NCBI RefSeq assembly: GCF_049445855.1
Contig: NZ_JBMSDV010000003.1
Location: 1 to 64,000, forward strand
Reading direction: 5' to 3'
From: JAGOCV01 sp049445855
GTDB lineage: Bacteria > Pseudomonadota > Gammaproteobacteria > Burkholderiales > Burkholderiaceae_C
DNA length: 64,000 nucleotides
In this document: piece after piece, positions 1 through 17,347 of the stretch
How positions within the stretch are numbered: the stretch's first letter is position 1
How the letters are laid out: every line of letters starts with the position of its first letter
The notes under the pieces: model-generated
The model's database searches: none
Told to the model about the DNA's origin: nothing
Seen by the model: the letters and a program-made list of their open reading frames with translations, nothing else
Position numbers and translations under genes: made by a program

Positions 1-127
1 TGGCGACAACGTGACGATCACGGTGAAGCTGATCGCCCCGATCGCCATGGAAGAAGGCCTGCGCTTTGCCATCCGCGAAGGCGGCAAGACCGTGGGCGCC
101 GGCGTCGTCGCCAAGATCATGGAGTAA
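1..127 (+). CDS. tuf: Elongation factor Tu, C-terminal end (partial)
   Basis: The window opens inside this gene; codons run from base 2 to the TAA at 125-127. The 41 visible residues (ending in VAKIME) are the domain III end of EF-Tu, the GTPase that delivers aminoacyl-tRNA to the ribosome. The next features are tRNA-Trp and secE, the usual order beside the rpoBC cluster in Burkholderiales. Only the 3' end can be seen, so nothing can be said about the G domain. Confidence 0.95.
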   Translation, partial: GDNVTITVKLIAPIAMEEGLRFAIREGGKTVGAGVVAKIME

Positions 128-133
128 AGCCAC

Positions 134-209
134 AGGGGTATAGCTCAATTGGCAGAGCGTCGGTCTCCAAAACCGAAGGTTGTAGGTTCGATTCCTACTG
201 CCCCTGCCA
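134..209 (+). tRNA. trpT: tRNA-Trp (anticodon CCA)
   Basis: A 76-nt cloverleaf with the CCA end encoded. The acceptor stem pairs 134-140 with 199-205, including one T-G pair. The anticodon loop reads CTCCAAA, giving anticodon CCA, and the T loop is TTCGATT. It lies 6 bases after the tuf stop and 123 bases before secE, so it is probably processed from a tuf-trpT-secE transcript. Confidence 0.97.
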
Positions 210-262
210 CTTAAAGAGTGGCCCCCGAAAGCCCCGCGCAGCAGTCCGCGCAGGGCTTCCAG

Positions 263-287
263 AAACCCGCCGCAGCACGGCGGGTTT
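263..287 (+). terminator. Hairpin between tRNA-Trp and secE
   Basis: Perfect 10-bp inverted repeat (AAACCCGCCG / CGGCGGGTTT) with a 5-base loop. Only three T follow the stem within the repeat and no further U tract, so it may be an attenuator or a processing structure rather than a full intrinsic terminator. It separates the tRNA from the secE-nusG-rpl-rpo genes. Confidence 0.5.
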
Positions 288-332
288 GGCGTCTGAGAAG
301 GCGCGTTGAATTGCAAGCAGGATTACAGCCAC

Positions 333-716
333 ATGGCGACATCTCAGGTTGAAACAGTCAGTACGGGTGCCGACAAGGCCAAGATCGGTCTCGCGATCGC
401 TCTGGTCATCGGTGCCGTTGCGGCTTTCTACATGCTGGGCAAGCAGGGTGCTGTGGCCCAGTGGGGGGCGCTCATCGTGGCGCTGGCCGCAGCTGTGGGC
501 GTGTTCCTGACCTCCGAACCCGGTCGCCAGTTCATCGCCTTCGGCCGCGATGCCTGGCGTGAAGTGCGCAAGGTGGTGTGGCCCACCCGCAAGGAATCCA
601 TCCAGATCACGTTGTACGTGTTCGCCTTCGTCGTGGTCATGGCCCTGTTCCTGTGGCTGACCGACAAGACGCTGGAGTGGGTGTTCTATGACCTGTTGCT
701 CGGATGGAAACGATGA
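333..716 (+). CDS. secE: Preprotein translocase subunit SecE
   Basis: 127-residue inner-membrane protein, the clamp subunit of the SecYEG channel. Residues about 19-36 and 43-58 form two hydrophobic segments. The conserved cytoplasmic region (WREVRKVVWPTRKES) precedes a third membrane helix at about 95-115; three helices are typical of the longer proteobacterial form. The ATG at 333 is preferred over an in-frame TTG at 306, because it begins at a normal SecE N-terminus. The gene overlaps nusG by an ATGA junction at 713-716. Confidence 0.95.
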   Translation: MATSQVETVSTGADKAKIGLAIALVIGAVAAFYMLGKQGAVAQWGALIVALAAAVGVFLTSEPGRQFIAFGRDAWREVRKVVWPTRKESIQITLYVFAFVVVMALFLWLTDKTLEWVFYDLLLGWKR

Positions 717-1306
717 TGACTGAAGAAGTGCAAGTTCCCTCCGCCGAAGGCGCGGCGCCCGCGCCGACCAACCCCGATCTGCGCTGGTACGTCGTGCATG
801 CCTATTCGGGCATGGAGAAGGCGGTCGAGCGCAACATCACCGAGCGCATCAACCGCGCCGGCATGCAAAGCAAGTTCGGCCGCATCCTGGTTCCCACAGA
901 AGAAGTGGTGGAAATCAAGAACGGCCAGAAGCGCACGACCGAGCGCCGTTTCTTCCCCGGCTATGTGCTGGTGGAAATGGTGATGGACGACGACACCTGG
1001 CACCTGGTGAAGCACACCAACAAGGTGACCGGCTTCGTCGGCGGCGCCAAGAATCGCCCGGCCCCGATCTCGGAAGACGATGTCATGAAGATCGTCAACC
1101 AGATGCAGGAAGGCACCGACAAGCCCCGCCACAAGGTGGAGTTCGTTGTCGGCGAATACGTGCGCGTCAAGGAAGGCCCGTTCACGGACTTCAACGGCAC
1201 GGTCGAGGAAGTCAACTACGAAAAGAGCAAGGTGCGCGTGTCGGTCATGATCTTTGGCCGAGCGACGCCTGTCGAGCTCGAGTTCGCCCAGGTCGAGAAG
1301 ACCTGA
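713..1306 (+). CDS. nusG: Transcription termination/antitermination protein NusG
   Basis: 197-residue NusG. The N-terminal NGN domain starts at about residue 20 (LRWYVVHAYSGMEKAVERNI) and binds the RNA polymerase clamp. The C-terminal KOW domain (VGEYVRVKEGPFTDFNGTVE) contacts Rho, NusE or S10. In-frame ATGs occur at 704, 713 and 716; 713 is chosen because it forms an ATGA overlap with the secE stop, implying translational coupling. Downstream are the ribosomal protein genes. Confidence 0.95.
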   Translation: MMTEEVQVPSAEGAAPAPTNPDLRWYVVHAYSGMEKAVERNITERINRAGMQSKFGRILVPTEEVVEIKNGQKRTTERRFFPGYVLVEMVMDDDTWHLVKHTNKVTGFVGGAKNRPAPISEDDVMKIVNQMQEGTDKPRHKVEFVVGEYVRVKEGPFTDFNGTVEEVNYEKSKVRVSVMIFGRATPVELEFAQVEKT

Positions 1307-1427
1307 GCGTCCAGTTCCCGTTCTGGCCTGTGCGCGTTCCGGCTCGGTGCGCAGGCGTTGAGGAGAGCCGTTAACCCCGGGGAGCCCTGGCGAAGGCCAA
1401 GGCGTTAGAACCCGCAAGGAGTCAAGC

Positions 1428-1859
1428 ATGGCGAAGAAAATCGTCGGCTTCATCAAGCTGCAAGTGCCAGCTGGTAAGGCCAACCCGTCCCCGCCGATCG
1501 GTCCCGCATTGGGCCAGCGCGGTCTGAACATCATGGAGTTCTGCAAGGCGTTCAACGCCCAGACCCAAGGCGTCGAGCCGGGTCTGCCGCTGCCGGTGGT
1601 GATCACCGCGTTCGCGGACAAGAGCTTCACCTTCATCATCAAGACCCCGCCCGCGACGGTCCTGATCAAGAAGGCCATCAAGCTGGACAAGGGCTCTTCC
1701 AAGCCGCACAGCGACAAGGTCGGCAAGATCACGCGCGCGCAGCTCGAAGAGATCGCCAAGACCAAGCTGAAGGACATGAACGCTGCCAGCGTGGACGCTG
1801 CCGTCCGTACGCTGGCCGGCTCTGCCCGTTCCATGGGCGTGAATGTGGAGGGCGTGTAA
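1428..1859 (+). CDS. rplK: 50S ribosomal protein L11
   Basis: 143 residues, the normal L11 length. It has the proline-rich N-terminus (PAGKANPSPPIGPALGQRG) and the C-terminal 23S rRNA-binding domain of the GTPase-associated centre. A good Shine-Dalgarno (AAGGAG) lies at 1415-1420. The 121-base leader contains an imperfect GC-rich hairpin at about 1326-1360. In the family, L1 binds the L11 leader to repress this pair; that site is expected here but not identified. The stop codon directly abuts the rplA ATG. Confidence 0.98.
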   Translation: MAKKIVGFIKLQVPAGKANPSPPIGPALGQRGLNIMEFCKAFNAQTQGVEPGLPLPVVITAFADKSFTFIIKTPPATVLIKKAIKLDKGSSKPHSDKVGKITRAQLEEIAKTKLKDMNAASVDAAVRTLAGSARSMGVNVEGV

Positions 1860-2555
1860 ATGTCCAAGCTCACCAAGAAGCAAAAGGCCCTCGAAGGCAA
1901 GGTCGACAGCAACAAGCTGTATGCGCTGGCTGACGCACTGGCCATCGTGAAAGAGGCCGCCACGGCCAAGTTCGACGAGTCCATCGACGTTGCGGTGCAA
2001 CTGGGCATCGATGCCAAGAAGTCCGACCAGGTCGTTCGCGGTGCGGTCGTGCTGCCCAACGGCACCGGCAAGACCAAGCGCGTGGCTGTGTTCGCCCAGG
2101 GCGCCAAGGCTGAAGAAGCCAAGGCCGCCGGTGCCGACATCGTCGGCATGGACGATCTGGCTGCCCAGGTCAAGGCTGGCGACATGCCGTTCGACGTGGT
2201 CATCGCCGCGCCCGACGCCATGCGCGTGGTCGGTACGCTGGGCCAGATCCTGGGCCCGCGCGGCCTGATGCCGAACCCGAAGGTCGGCACCGTGACGCCC
2301 GACGTCGCGACCGCCGTGAAGAACGCCAAGGCCGGCCAGGTCCAGTTCCGCGTCGACAAGGCCGGTATCGTGCACAGCACGATCGGCCGTCGTTCGTTCG
2401 ACGCCGACAAGCTGAAGGGCAACCTCGCTGCGCTGGTCGAAGCCCTGAACAAGGCCAAGCCTGCTTCGAGCAAGGGTGTCTACCTGCGCAAGGTGGCTGT
2501 CTCGTCGACCATGGGTGTCGGTGTCCGTGTGGACACGCAAACCCTGTCGGCCTGA
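1860..2555 (+). CDS. rplA: 50S ribosomal protein L1
   Basis: 231-residue L1, a 23S rRNA-binding protein of the mobile stalk near the E site and the usual autogenous repressor of rplK-rplA. The L1 signature is visible at about residues 120-150 (GTLGQILGPRGLMPNPKVGT). Its ATG follows the rplK TAA with no gap, so the two are co-translated. Confidence 0.98.
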   Translation: MSKLTKKQKALEGKVDSNKLYALADALAIVKEAATAKFDESIDVAVQLGIDAKKSDQVVRGAVVLPNGTGKTKRVAVFAQGAKAEEAKAAGADIVGMDDLAAQVKAGDMPFDVVIAAPDAMRVVGTLGQILGPRGLMPNPKVGTVTPDVATAVKNAKAGQVQFRVDKAGIVHSTIGRRSFDADKLKGNLAALVEALNKAKPASSKGVYLRKVAVSSTMGVGVRVDTQTLSA

Positions 2556-2790
2556 CGAAAGAATTGGGTCTGCTGCAAAGCGGACCCGGTGTGGTGGGCT
2601 GTCGCAGCCGCAAGACTGCGGCAGGCCATCCAGGACCGTTGGTGCATGGGCAACCATGCTTAATCAGTGAAAGCCAACGCAGATGGCGATCCCGCTGCAG
2701 AAGAAATTTCCGGATTTCTGAAAACAGTCGGTCGCTGCAAGAAAGGCGTGTCGCAGGGGCAACCCGAAGACACATTTTAAGGAGTAGACC
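2556..2790 (+). promoter_or_regulatory. rplJL leader (probable L10 control region)
   Basis: 235 non-coding bases between rplA and rplJ. Two hairpins are visible. One at 2566-2587 has a 9-bp stem and a GCAA tetraloop. A second at 2607-2622 pairs GCCGCA with TGCGGC. In E. coli and many bacteria this leader binds the L10(L12)4 complex and controls translation of rplJL. Position and structure agree with that role, but the L10-binding kink-turn itself was not resolved by eye. A promoter may also lie here. Confidence 0.55.
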
Positions 2791-3321
2791 TTGAGTCTGA
2801 ATCGCAGTGAGAAACAAGCGGTCATTGACGAAGTGACCGGCCTCGCCGCTCAAGCTCAAACGCTGGTGATGGCGGAATACCGCGGCATCACGGTCGCTGA
2901 CATGACCAAACTGCGCAACGAAGCGCGCAGCAAGGGCGTCAACCTGAGTGTTCTGAAGAACACCCTGGCCCGCCGTGCTGTCGCTGGTAGCGCGTTTGAA
3001 GTGGTGGCAGACCAGATGACCGGCCCGCTGATCTATGGCTTCTCCACGGATGCAGTGGCTGCCGCGAAAGTGGTGGCTGACTTTGCGAAGACCAACGACA
3101 AGCTGGTCATTCGCGGTGGTGCATTCAGTGGCAAGGCCCTGGACGTCAATGGCGTGAAGCAACTGGCCAACATCCCGTCCAAGGAAGTGTTGCTGGCCCA
3201 GCTGTGTGGCTTGCTGATGTCGCCCATTTCGCGTACGGCCGTCGTGCTGGGCGCCCTGGCGGCAAAGAAGGGCGAAGGTGCTGCGGCACCCGAAGCGGCA
3301 CCTGAGGCAGCGGCTGCCTGA
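2791..3321 (+). CDS. rplJ: 50S ribosomal protein L10
   Basis: 176-residue L10, which anchors the L7/L12 dimers to the ribosomal stalk. It starts at TTG 2791, preceded by an AAGGAG Shine-Dalgarno at about 2779; a TTG start fits a translationally controlled gene. The N-terminal rRNA-binding domain begins SLNRSEKQAVIDEV, and the Ala/Glu-rich C-terminus is the L12-binding helix. rplL follows after 40 bases. Confidence 0.97.
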   Translation: MSLNRSEKQAVIDEVTGLAAQAQTLVMAEYRGITVADMTKLRNEARSKGVNLSVLKNTLARRAVAGSAFEVVADQMTGPLIYGFSTDAVAAAKVVADFAKTNDKLVIRGGAFSGKALDVNGVKQLANIPSKEVLLAQLCGLLMSPISRTAVVLGALAAKKGEGAAAPEAAPEAAAA

Positions 3322-3361
3322 GCGCGGCCAATCAACCGACATCAATTTTTAGGAAATCAAA

Positions 3362-3742
<381 letters not shown>

Positions 3743-3757
3743 TTGGGTTTTTTCCTG

Positions 3758-3790
3758 AAGGCTGGAGTGTCCCCAGGGGCCTCCAGCCTT
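3758..3790 (+). terminator. rplL-rpoB attenuator-like hairpin
   Basis: Perfect 10-bp inverted repeat (AAGGCTGGAG / CTCCAGCCTT) with a 13-base loop, about 15 bases after the rplL stop. The following bases (TGGTGCTT) lack a U tract, so partial read-through into rpoB is expected, as with the rplL-rpoB attenuator of E. coli. The rest of the 251-base gap up to rpoB shows no gene. Confidence 0.6.
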
Positions 3791-3993
3791 TGGTGCTTAC
3801 AGAGAGCACCCAAAAGCGCCGTTCGATACGATGCTTTTGAGTGTCTTCTGGCCCCCGACTGCAGAAGATGCCTTGGTTCGGGCTGCGTGCAATGCGCAGC
3901 CGTCCGCCATGGTTGGTAGTGGCCAACCACCAAGATTGTTGAGTGTGGTGCTCAATGGATCAGTCGCCTAGGACCTCATAGCCCGGAGTTCTC

Positions 3994-8106
<4,113 letters not shown>

Positions 8107-8127
8107 TTGAAAAGGGGAAAGAGTTAA

Positions 8128-12348
<4,221 letters not shown>

Positions 12349-12375
12349 CCACCCAGGGTCTTCATGCCCTGGCCA

Positions 12376-12417
12376 GGCGCCCCGCACCCTCAACGGTGCG
12401 GGGCGCCTTTTCTTTTG
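12376..12417 (+). terminator. Intrinsic terminator of the rpoBC operon
   Basis: Perfect 13-bp GC-rich stem (12376-12388 with 12395-12407), 6-base loop, then TTTTCTTTT. This is the clearest Rho-independent terminator in the window, 28 bases after the rpoC stop. Confidence 0.92.
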
Positions 12418-12434
12418 CGTGATGATGGCAACCC

Positions 12435-13004
12435 ATGACCTGGTTTGACATCCTGCTCTGGCTGTTGCCCGCCGTGCTCATCTTCTGGAGTGTGGGCGCG
12501 TACAACCGCCTCGTGCGCCTGCGTGCGGCCGTGCACCAGGCTTACGCCGCGCTCGATGTCGAGCTCGTGCGGCAGGCCGAGCTTGCCGCCTCCGCACTCC
12601 CCACACAAGACAGCGTTCTCGACGAAGGTCTCACCGAGGCTGGCGCGTTGCTCGATGCGCCCGCGCTCGCATGGCGCAGCCTGCGCTCCGCGCTCTCGCA
12701 ATTCGACGCCGTGCTCGCCGCCACGCGCGGGCGTGGGCTCGACGGTGAAGCCGTGGCCGCGCTCAACACTGCCCGCAGCGTGGTGGACCACGCCTGGGCC
12801 CGCGTGCTGCGCGAGGGCCATGACCTGGCCGGCGCACCCATGCCCGAAGCCGTCCAGGCCCGCTGGGCTGAACTCTCGCGCATCGTGGGCACTTCCGTGG
12901 AGCAGTTCAACGCCGCTGTCGGCGCATACAACGCAGCGGTGCGGCAGTTCCCCGCCGTGCTGCTTGCCTGGCTGTTTGGCATGCGCCTTGCCAGCAAGTT
13001 GTGA
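12435..13004 (+). CDS. LemA-like membrane-anchored protein
   Basis: 189 residues. A single N-terminal hydrophobic helix (about 6-22) is followed by YNRLVRLRAAVHQAYAALDV, which resembles the LemA signature (YN-LV-LR--V--A---IDV-L-R). The rest looks helical. LemA proteins are poorly understood membrane-anchored helical bundles; the family assignment is inferred from this motif only. It starts 18 bases beyond the rpoC terminator and precedes rsmB by 19 bases, so the two may be co-transcribed. Confidence 0.6.
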   Translation: MTWFDILLWLLPAVLIFWSVGAYNRLVRLRAAVHQAYAALDVELVRQAELAASALPTQDSVLDEGLTEAGALLDAPALAWRSLRSALSQFDAVLAATRGRGLDGEAVAALNTARSVVDHAWARVLREGHDLAGAPMPEAVQARWAELSRIVGTSVEQFNAAVGAYNAAVRQFPAVLLAWLFGMRLASKL

Positions 13005-13023
13005 ACACACGAGACACATTGAC

Positions 13024-14349
13024 TTGAGCAACACACCGGTTCCCCTCTGGCGGCAATTGCAGGCCACCTCCGCCGTGCTGGTGGCCATTCGCGGCGGCGA
13101 GTCGGCCACGCCTGCGCTCGCGCGTGTGGAAGCCGAGCTGCGCCCCGGCGTGCAGGCGCTGGTGTTCCAGGTGCTGCGCTGGCTCGGCATGGCCGAGGCG
13201 CTGCGCCGTCACCTCGCCAAACGCACGCCGTCGCCGCAGGTCGATGCACTGATGTGCACCGCGCTCGCACTGCTCTGGCGCAATGACGAGCAGACCTACG
13301 AACCCTTCACCGTCGTCAACCAGGCGGTGGAAGCCGCCAAGCGCAACCCGACCACGCGCATGCAGTCGAGCTTCGTCAACGCGTGCCTGCGCCGCTTCCT
13401 GCGTGAGCGCGACGACCTCGTGGCCGAAACCGAAGGCGAGCCCGTCGCCACCTGGAACCACCCGCGCTGGTGGATCGAGCGCCTGCGCCGTGACTGGCCG
13501 CGCGACTGGGAATCCATCCTCGCCGCCAACAACACGCAACCGCCGCTGGTGCTGCGCGTCAACGTGCGGCGCGCCAGCGTGGCGGACTACCTGAAGCAAC
13601 TGGACGATGCCGGCATCGACGCATCCCCCGTGGGCGCGCATGGCGTCGTGCTCGACAGGCCTGTGCCGGTCCAGCAGATCCCCGGCTTCACCGATGGTGT
13701 GGTTTCGGTGCAGGATGCCGCCGCGCAACTCGCCGCGCCATTGCTGCTGCACGACTTGGCAGAGCCTGAAAGCGGCAAGCTCCACATCCTCGATGCCTGC
13801 GCCGCCCCCGGTGGCAAGACGGCGCACCTGCTGGAGCTGGTCGACGCCGACGTCACCGCGCTCGAGATCGACCCGCAGCGCACCCAGCGAATCCAGCAGA
13901 CGCTCGACCGCCTGCAACTGCGCGCCCGCGTCGTCACCGGTGACGCATCGCGCCCCGCCGGCTGGTGGGACGGCCACCTGTTCGACGCCATCCTGTTGGA
14001 CGCGCCGTGCACCGCGTCGGGCATCGTGCGCCGCCACCCCGACGTGCGCTGGCTGCGCCGCGAGAGCGACGTCGAGCAGCTCACCGTCGTGCAGGCCAAC
14101 CTGCTGGCCGCCATGTGGCCGCTGCTCAAACCGGGCGGACGTATGGTCTATTGCACCTGCTCGGTGTTCCGTTCAGAGGGCGAAAGCCAGATACAAACGT
14201 TTGTTGCACACAACAAAGATGCCTCAATCCGGCCTGCACCGGGGCATTTAAAGCCCCATACCGGGGCAAAGGATGACGCCGTCCGGGACAATCAGTCAGG
14301 TGATCACGACGGCTTCTTCTACGCAGTGCTACAGAAACAGGCACCCTGA
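13024..14349 (+). CDS. rsmB: 16S rRNA (cytosine(967)-C(5))-methyltransferase RsmB
   Basis: About 441 residues. An N-terminal NusB-like RNA-binding domain (about 10-150) is followed by a NOL1/NOP2/Sun methyltransferase domain. The SAM site DACAAPGGKT is at about 257-266. The general Cys is in DAPC (Cys329), and the catalytic nucleophile is Cys379 in YCTCS. The TTG at 13024 is taken as start because the reading frame upstream overlaps the preceding gene and has no family similarity. The 3' end overlaps the DUF4390 gene by 77 bases. Confidence 0.9.
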   Translation: MSNTPVPLWRQLQATSAVLVAIRGGESATPALARVEAELRPGVQALVFQVLRWLGMAEALRRHLAKRTPSPQVDALMCTALALLWRNDEQTYEPFTVVNQAVEAAKRNPTTRMQSSFVNACLRRFLRERDDLVAETEGEPVATWNHPRWWIERLRRDWPRDWESILAANNTQPPLVLRVNVRRASVADYLKQLDDAGIDASPVGAHGVVLDRPVPVQQIPGFTDGVVSVQDAAAQLAAPLLLHDLAEPESGKLHILDACAAPGGKTAHLLELVDADVTALEIDPQRTQRIQQTLDRLQLRARVVTGDASRPAGWWDGHLFDAILLDAPCTASGIVRRHPDVRWLRRESDVEQLTVVQANLLAAMWPLLKPGGRMVYCTCSVFRSEGESQIQTFVAHNKDASIRPAPGHLKPHTGAKDDAVRDNQSGDHDGFFYAVLQKQAP

Positions 14350-14977
14350 TCCCGCCCGCCGCCGGGCCTGGGCTGCCGGCCTGCTGGCCTTGATCGCCCA
14401 GGCCGCCGTCCTCATCCTCATCGGCTTGATGGCCCCCGCCGTCCGCGCCGACACCCCCGTCGAAACCGATGCCCTGCGCCTGGAGCGCAACGACGAAGGC
14501 GTCTTCCTGTCGACCAACGTCATGTTCGACCTGCCCGCCATCGTCGAAGACGCGCTGCTCAAGGGCGTGCCCATGCACTTCGTGGCCGAGGCGTCCGTGC
14601 TGCGCGGCCGCTGGTACTGGTACGACAAGGAAGTGGCCGAAGCCGCGCGCCACATGCGCCTGGCCTACCAGCCGCTCACCCGCCGCTGGCGGCTGAACAT
14701 GGCGCCCGGCCCCATCACCAACACGGGCCTGGGCCTGTCGCTCGGCCAGTCGTTCGACGCGCTGCCCGACGCGCTGGCCGCCGTGCAGCGCATTTCGCGC
14801 TGGAAGATCGCCGACGCCGCCGACGTCGAGGCCGACACGCAATACAACGTCGAATTCCGCTTCCGGCTCGACGTGTCGCAACTGCCGCGCCCGTTCCAGA
14901 TCGGCGTGGTCGGCAAGGCGGACTGGAACATCTCCGTCGTGCGCGGCCAGCGCCTGCAGGTAGGAACGCCGCGATGA
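14273..14977 (+). CDS. DUF4390 domain-containing protein
   Basis: Up to 234 residues. A hydrophobic export segment after an Arg-rich stretch (RRRAWAAGLLALIAQAAVLI, about 29-48) ends near VRADT, so the mature part (from about residue 60) is probably periplasmic. The remainder matches the uncharacterised DUF4390 family, which in beta-proteobacteria lies directly before ntrY. The true start is uncertain: ATG 14273 overlaps rsmB, and a GTG at 14300 is an alternative. The stop overlaps the ntrY ATG (ATGA). The context suggests a role linked to the NtrY sensor. Confidence 0.75.
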   Translation: MTPSGTISQVITTASSTQCYRNRHPDPARRRAWAAGLLALIAQAAVLILIGLMAPAVRADTPVETDALRLERNDEGVFLSTNVMFDLPAIVEDALLKGVPMHFVAEASVLRGRWYWYDKEVAEAARHMRLAYQPLTRRWRLNMAPGPITNTGLGLSLGQSFDALPDALAAVQRISRWKIADAADVEADTQYNVEFRFRLDVSQLPRPFQIGVVGKADWNISVVRGQRLQVGTPR

Positions 14978-17301
14978 CCTCCGCCCCCAAGACCCCCGCG
15001 CAGGCGCGTGCGCGCTCGCTGCGCTGGGCGGTGGGCGTGGGCGTTGCCGCCATGTCGGCCATCGGCCTGGTGCTGCTGTTCCTGCTGGCGCAGGCCACCA
15101 ACAACCGCGAGATGTACGAGCGCAACTACCTCTACCTGTTCGTGGTGAACATGGTGGTGGCGCTGCTGCTGCTCGGCGTGATCGGTTGGATCGTCGTGCG
15201 GCTGGTGCTGCGCCTGAAGCGCGGGCGCTTCGGCAGCCGGCTGCTGGTCAAGCTCGCGGCCATCTTCGCGCTGGTGGGCTTCGTGCCCGGCATGCTGATC
15301 TACGTGGTGTCCTACCAGTTCGTGTCGCGCTCCATCGAAAGCTGGTTCGACGTGAAGGTCGAAGGTGCGCTCGACGCCGGCGTGAACCTGGGCCGCGCCA
15401 CGCTGGATGCACTCACGCGTGACCTGGCCAACAAGACGCGCGTGGCAGCCGGCCAGCTGGCCGAGGTGTCGGATGCCGGCGCCGGCCTCGTGCTCGAACG
15501 CGTGCGCGACCAGCTCTCTGCCAACGACGCCGTTCTCTGGAGCCCGGGCGGCCAGCTGCTGGCCAGCACCGGCGCGTCGCGCCTGCAGATCACGCCCGAG
15601 CGGCCCACGGCGCAGTTCCTGCGTACCGTGCGTGCCGAACGCGTCGTCGCGCAGGTGGAAGGGCTGGAAGACAACCCGCTGAGCGCCGTGACCAACGGGC
15701 GCATCAAGGCCATTGCCGTCGTGCCCGGCCCGGGCTTCGGGCTGCTGGCCGAGCCGCGCTACCTGCAGGTCACGCAGGCGCTGCCGCCCAGCTTCGTGGC
15801 CAACGCCATCGCCGTGCAAGAGGCGTATCGCGAATACCAGGAGCGCGCGCTTGCCCGCACCGGGCTGCAGCGCATGTACATCGGCACGCTCACGCTCAGC
15901 CTGTTCCTGGCGGTGTTCGGCGCGGTCATCCTGGCGGTGCTGCTGGGCAACCAGCTCGCGCGGCCGCTGCTGCTGCTGGCCGACGGCGTGCGCCAGGTGG
16001 CCGCCGGCGACCTCACGCCCAAAGCCGTGCTGCAGGGCAAGGACGAACTCGGCGGCCTGACGCGGTCATTCGCCGACATGACGCAGCAACTGGCCGACGC
16101 ACGCGGCGCGGTCGAAAAGAGCATGGGCGAGGTGGATGCAGCCCGCGCCAACCTGCAGACCATCCTGGACAACCTGACCGCCGGCGTGATCGTGCTCGAC
16201 GCGCAGGGGCGCATCGTCTCCAGCAACCCCGGGGCCACGCGCATCCTGCGTGCGCCGCTGGCCGTGTATGAAGGGCAACTGCTGGCCGACGTGCCAGGCC
16301 TCACGGACTTTGGCGAAGCGGTGCAGGCGCAGTTCGAGAACTTCGACGCCGAGCGCGAGCAGGGCCTGCACCGGGTGGACCACTGGCAGCAGGCCTTCGA
16401 ACTCGGCGCTGGCCAGAACGGCAACTCGCAGTTCGGCGGCCAGCCCGACGCAGGGCAGGACGCCATCAGCGTCGTCGCGCGCGGCGCGCAACTGCCAGAC
16501 CAGACCTCCGGCCCCGCCCGCCTGCTCGTCTTCGACGACATCTCCGAAATCGTCTCGGCCCAGCGTGCGCAGGCGTGGGGCGAGGTGGCCCGCCGGCTGG
16601 CGCACGAGATCAAGAATCCGCTCACGCCCATCCAGCTGTCGGCCGAGCGGCTGGAACTCAAGCTCGCCGGCAAGGTGGCGCCGCCCGAGCAGGCCATCGT
16701 CACCAAGTCCGTCAAGACCATCGTCGAGCAGGTGGACGCCATGAAGCGGCTGGTCAACGAGTTCCGCGACTACGCGCGCCTGCCCGCCGCCGAGCTCAAA
16801 CCCGTGGACCTGAACGCGCTGGTGGCCGACGTCATGCAGCTCTACAACGCAGAGAACGCCGTCGTACCCGTGCGCATGGAACTGGACGAGCGCTGCCCCG
16901 CCGTGCGCGGCGACGCGCAGCAACTGCGCCAGGTCATCCACAACCTGCTGCAGAACGCGCAGGACGCCACCGAAGCCGCATCCACCGCAGACGGCGGCAA
17001 GCCGCGTGGCGAAGTGGTCATTCGCACACGCCTGTCTGAAACCGGGCAGCGCGTGCGCCTGGCCGTGCTGGACTGCGGCACCGGCTTTGCCGAGAACATC
17101 CTCAAGCGCGCCTTCGAACCCTATGTGACCACCAAGGCCAAAGGCACCGGCCTGGGCCTGGCCGTCGTCAAGAAGATTGCCGACGAACACGGCGCCCGCG
17201 TCGACCTGTCCAACCGTGTTACGGATGGGGTGATTCAGGGTGCCCAAGTATCGTTATCATTCGCGCTGGACAAAACCGTATCGGTTTCACAACACATCTG
17301 A
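14974..17301 (+). CDS. ntrY: NtrY-family sensor histidine kinase
   Basis: 775-residue membrane kinase. Hydrophobic segments lie at about 14-36, 51-72 and 87-110, followed by a periplasmic region and a membrane segment at about 305-330. A HAMP region (about 325-380), a PAS domain (about 390-500), a HisKA domain with phospho-acceptor His544 in LAHEIKNPLTP, and a HATPase domain (GTGLGLAVVKKI) follow. Domain order matches NtrY, linked to nitrogen or redox responses. It is coupled to DUF4390 by ATGA and precedes its regulator by 46 bases. Confidence 0.9.
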   Translation: MTSAPKTPAQARARSLRWAVGVGVAAMSAIGLVLLFLLAQATNNREMYERNYLYLFVVNMVVALLLLGVIGWIVVRLVLRLKRGRFGSRLLVKLAAIFALVGFVPGMLIYVVSYQFVSRSIESWFDVKVEGALDAGVNLGRATLDALTRDLANKTRVAAGQLAEVSDAGAGLVLERVRDQLSANDAVLWSPGGQLLASTGASRLQITPERPTAQFLRTVRAERVVAQVEGLEDNPLSAVTNGRIKAIAVVPGPGFGLLAEPRYLQVTQALPPSFVANAIAVQEAYREYQERALARTGLQRMYIGTLTLSLFLAVFGAVILAVLLGNQLARPLLLLADGVRQVAAGDLTPKAVLQGKDELGGLTRSFADMTQQLADARGAVEKSMGEVDAARANLQTILDNLTAGVIVLDAQGRIVSSNPGATRILRAPLAVYEGQLLADVPGLTDFGEAVQAQFENFDAEREQGLHRVDHWQQAFELGAGQNGNSQFGGQPDAGQDAISVVARGAQLPDQTSGPARLLVFDDISEIVSAQRAQAWGEVARRLAHEIKNPLTPIQLSAERLELKLAGKVAPPEQAIVTKSVKTIVEQVDAMKRLVNEFRDYARLPAAELKPVDLNALVADVMQLYNAENAVVPVRMELDERCPAVRGDAQQLRQVIHNLLQNAQDATEAASTADGGKPRGEVVIRTRLSETGQRVRLAVLDCGTGFAENILKRAFEPYVTTKAKGTGLGLAVVKKIADEHGARVDLSNRVTDGVIQGAQVSLSFALDKTVSVSQHI

Positions 17302-17347
17302 CTCCCTCCCACGGGAGCCAGCGCATTCCAGGCTTTATCTAATATCT

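Noticed and set aside
686..2473. Long minus-strand frames opposite nusG, rplK and rplA
   Set aside because: They cross several certain genes and show only low-complexity mirror sequence.
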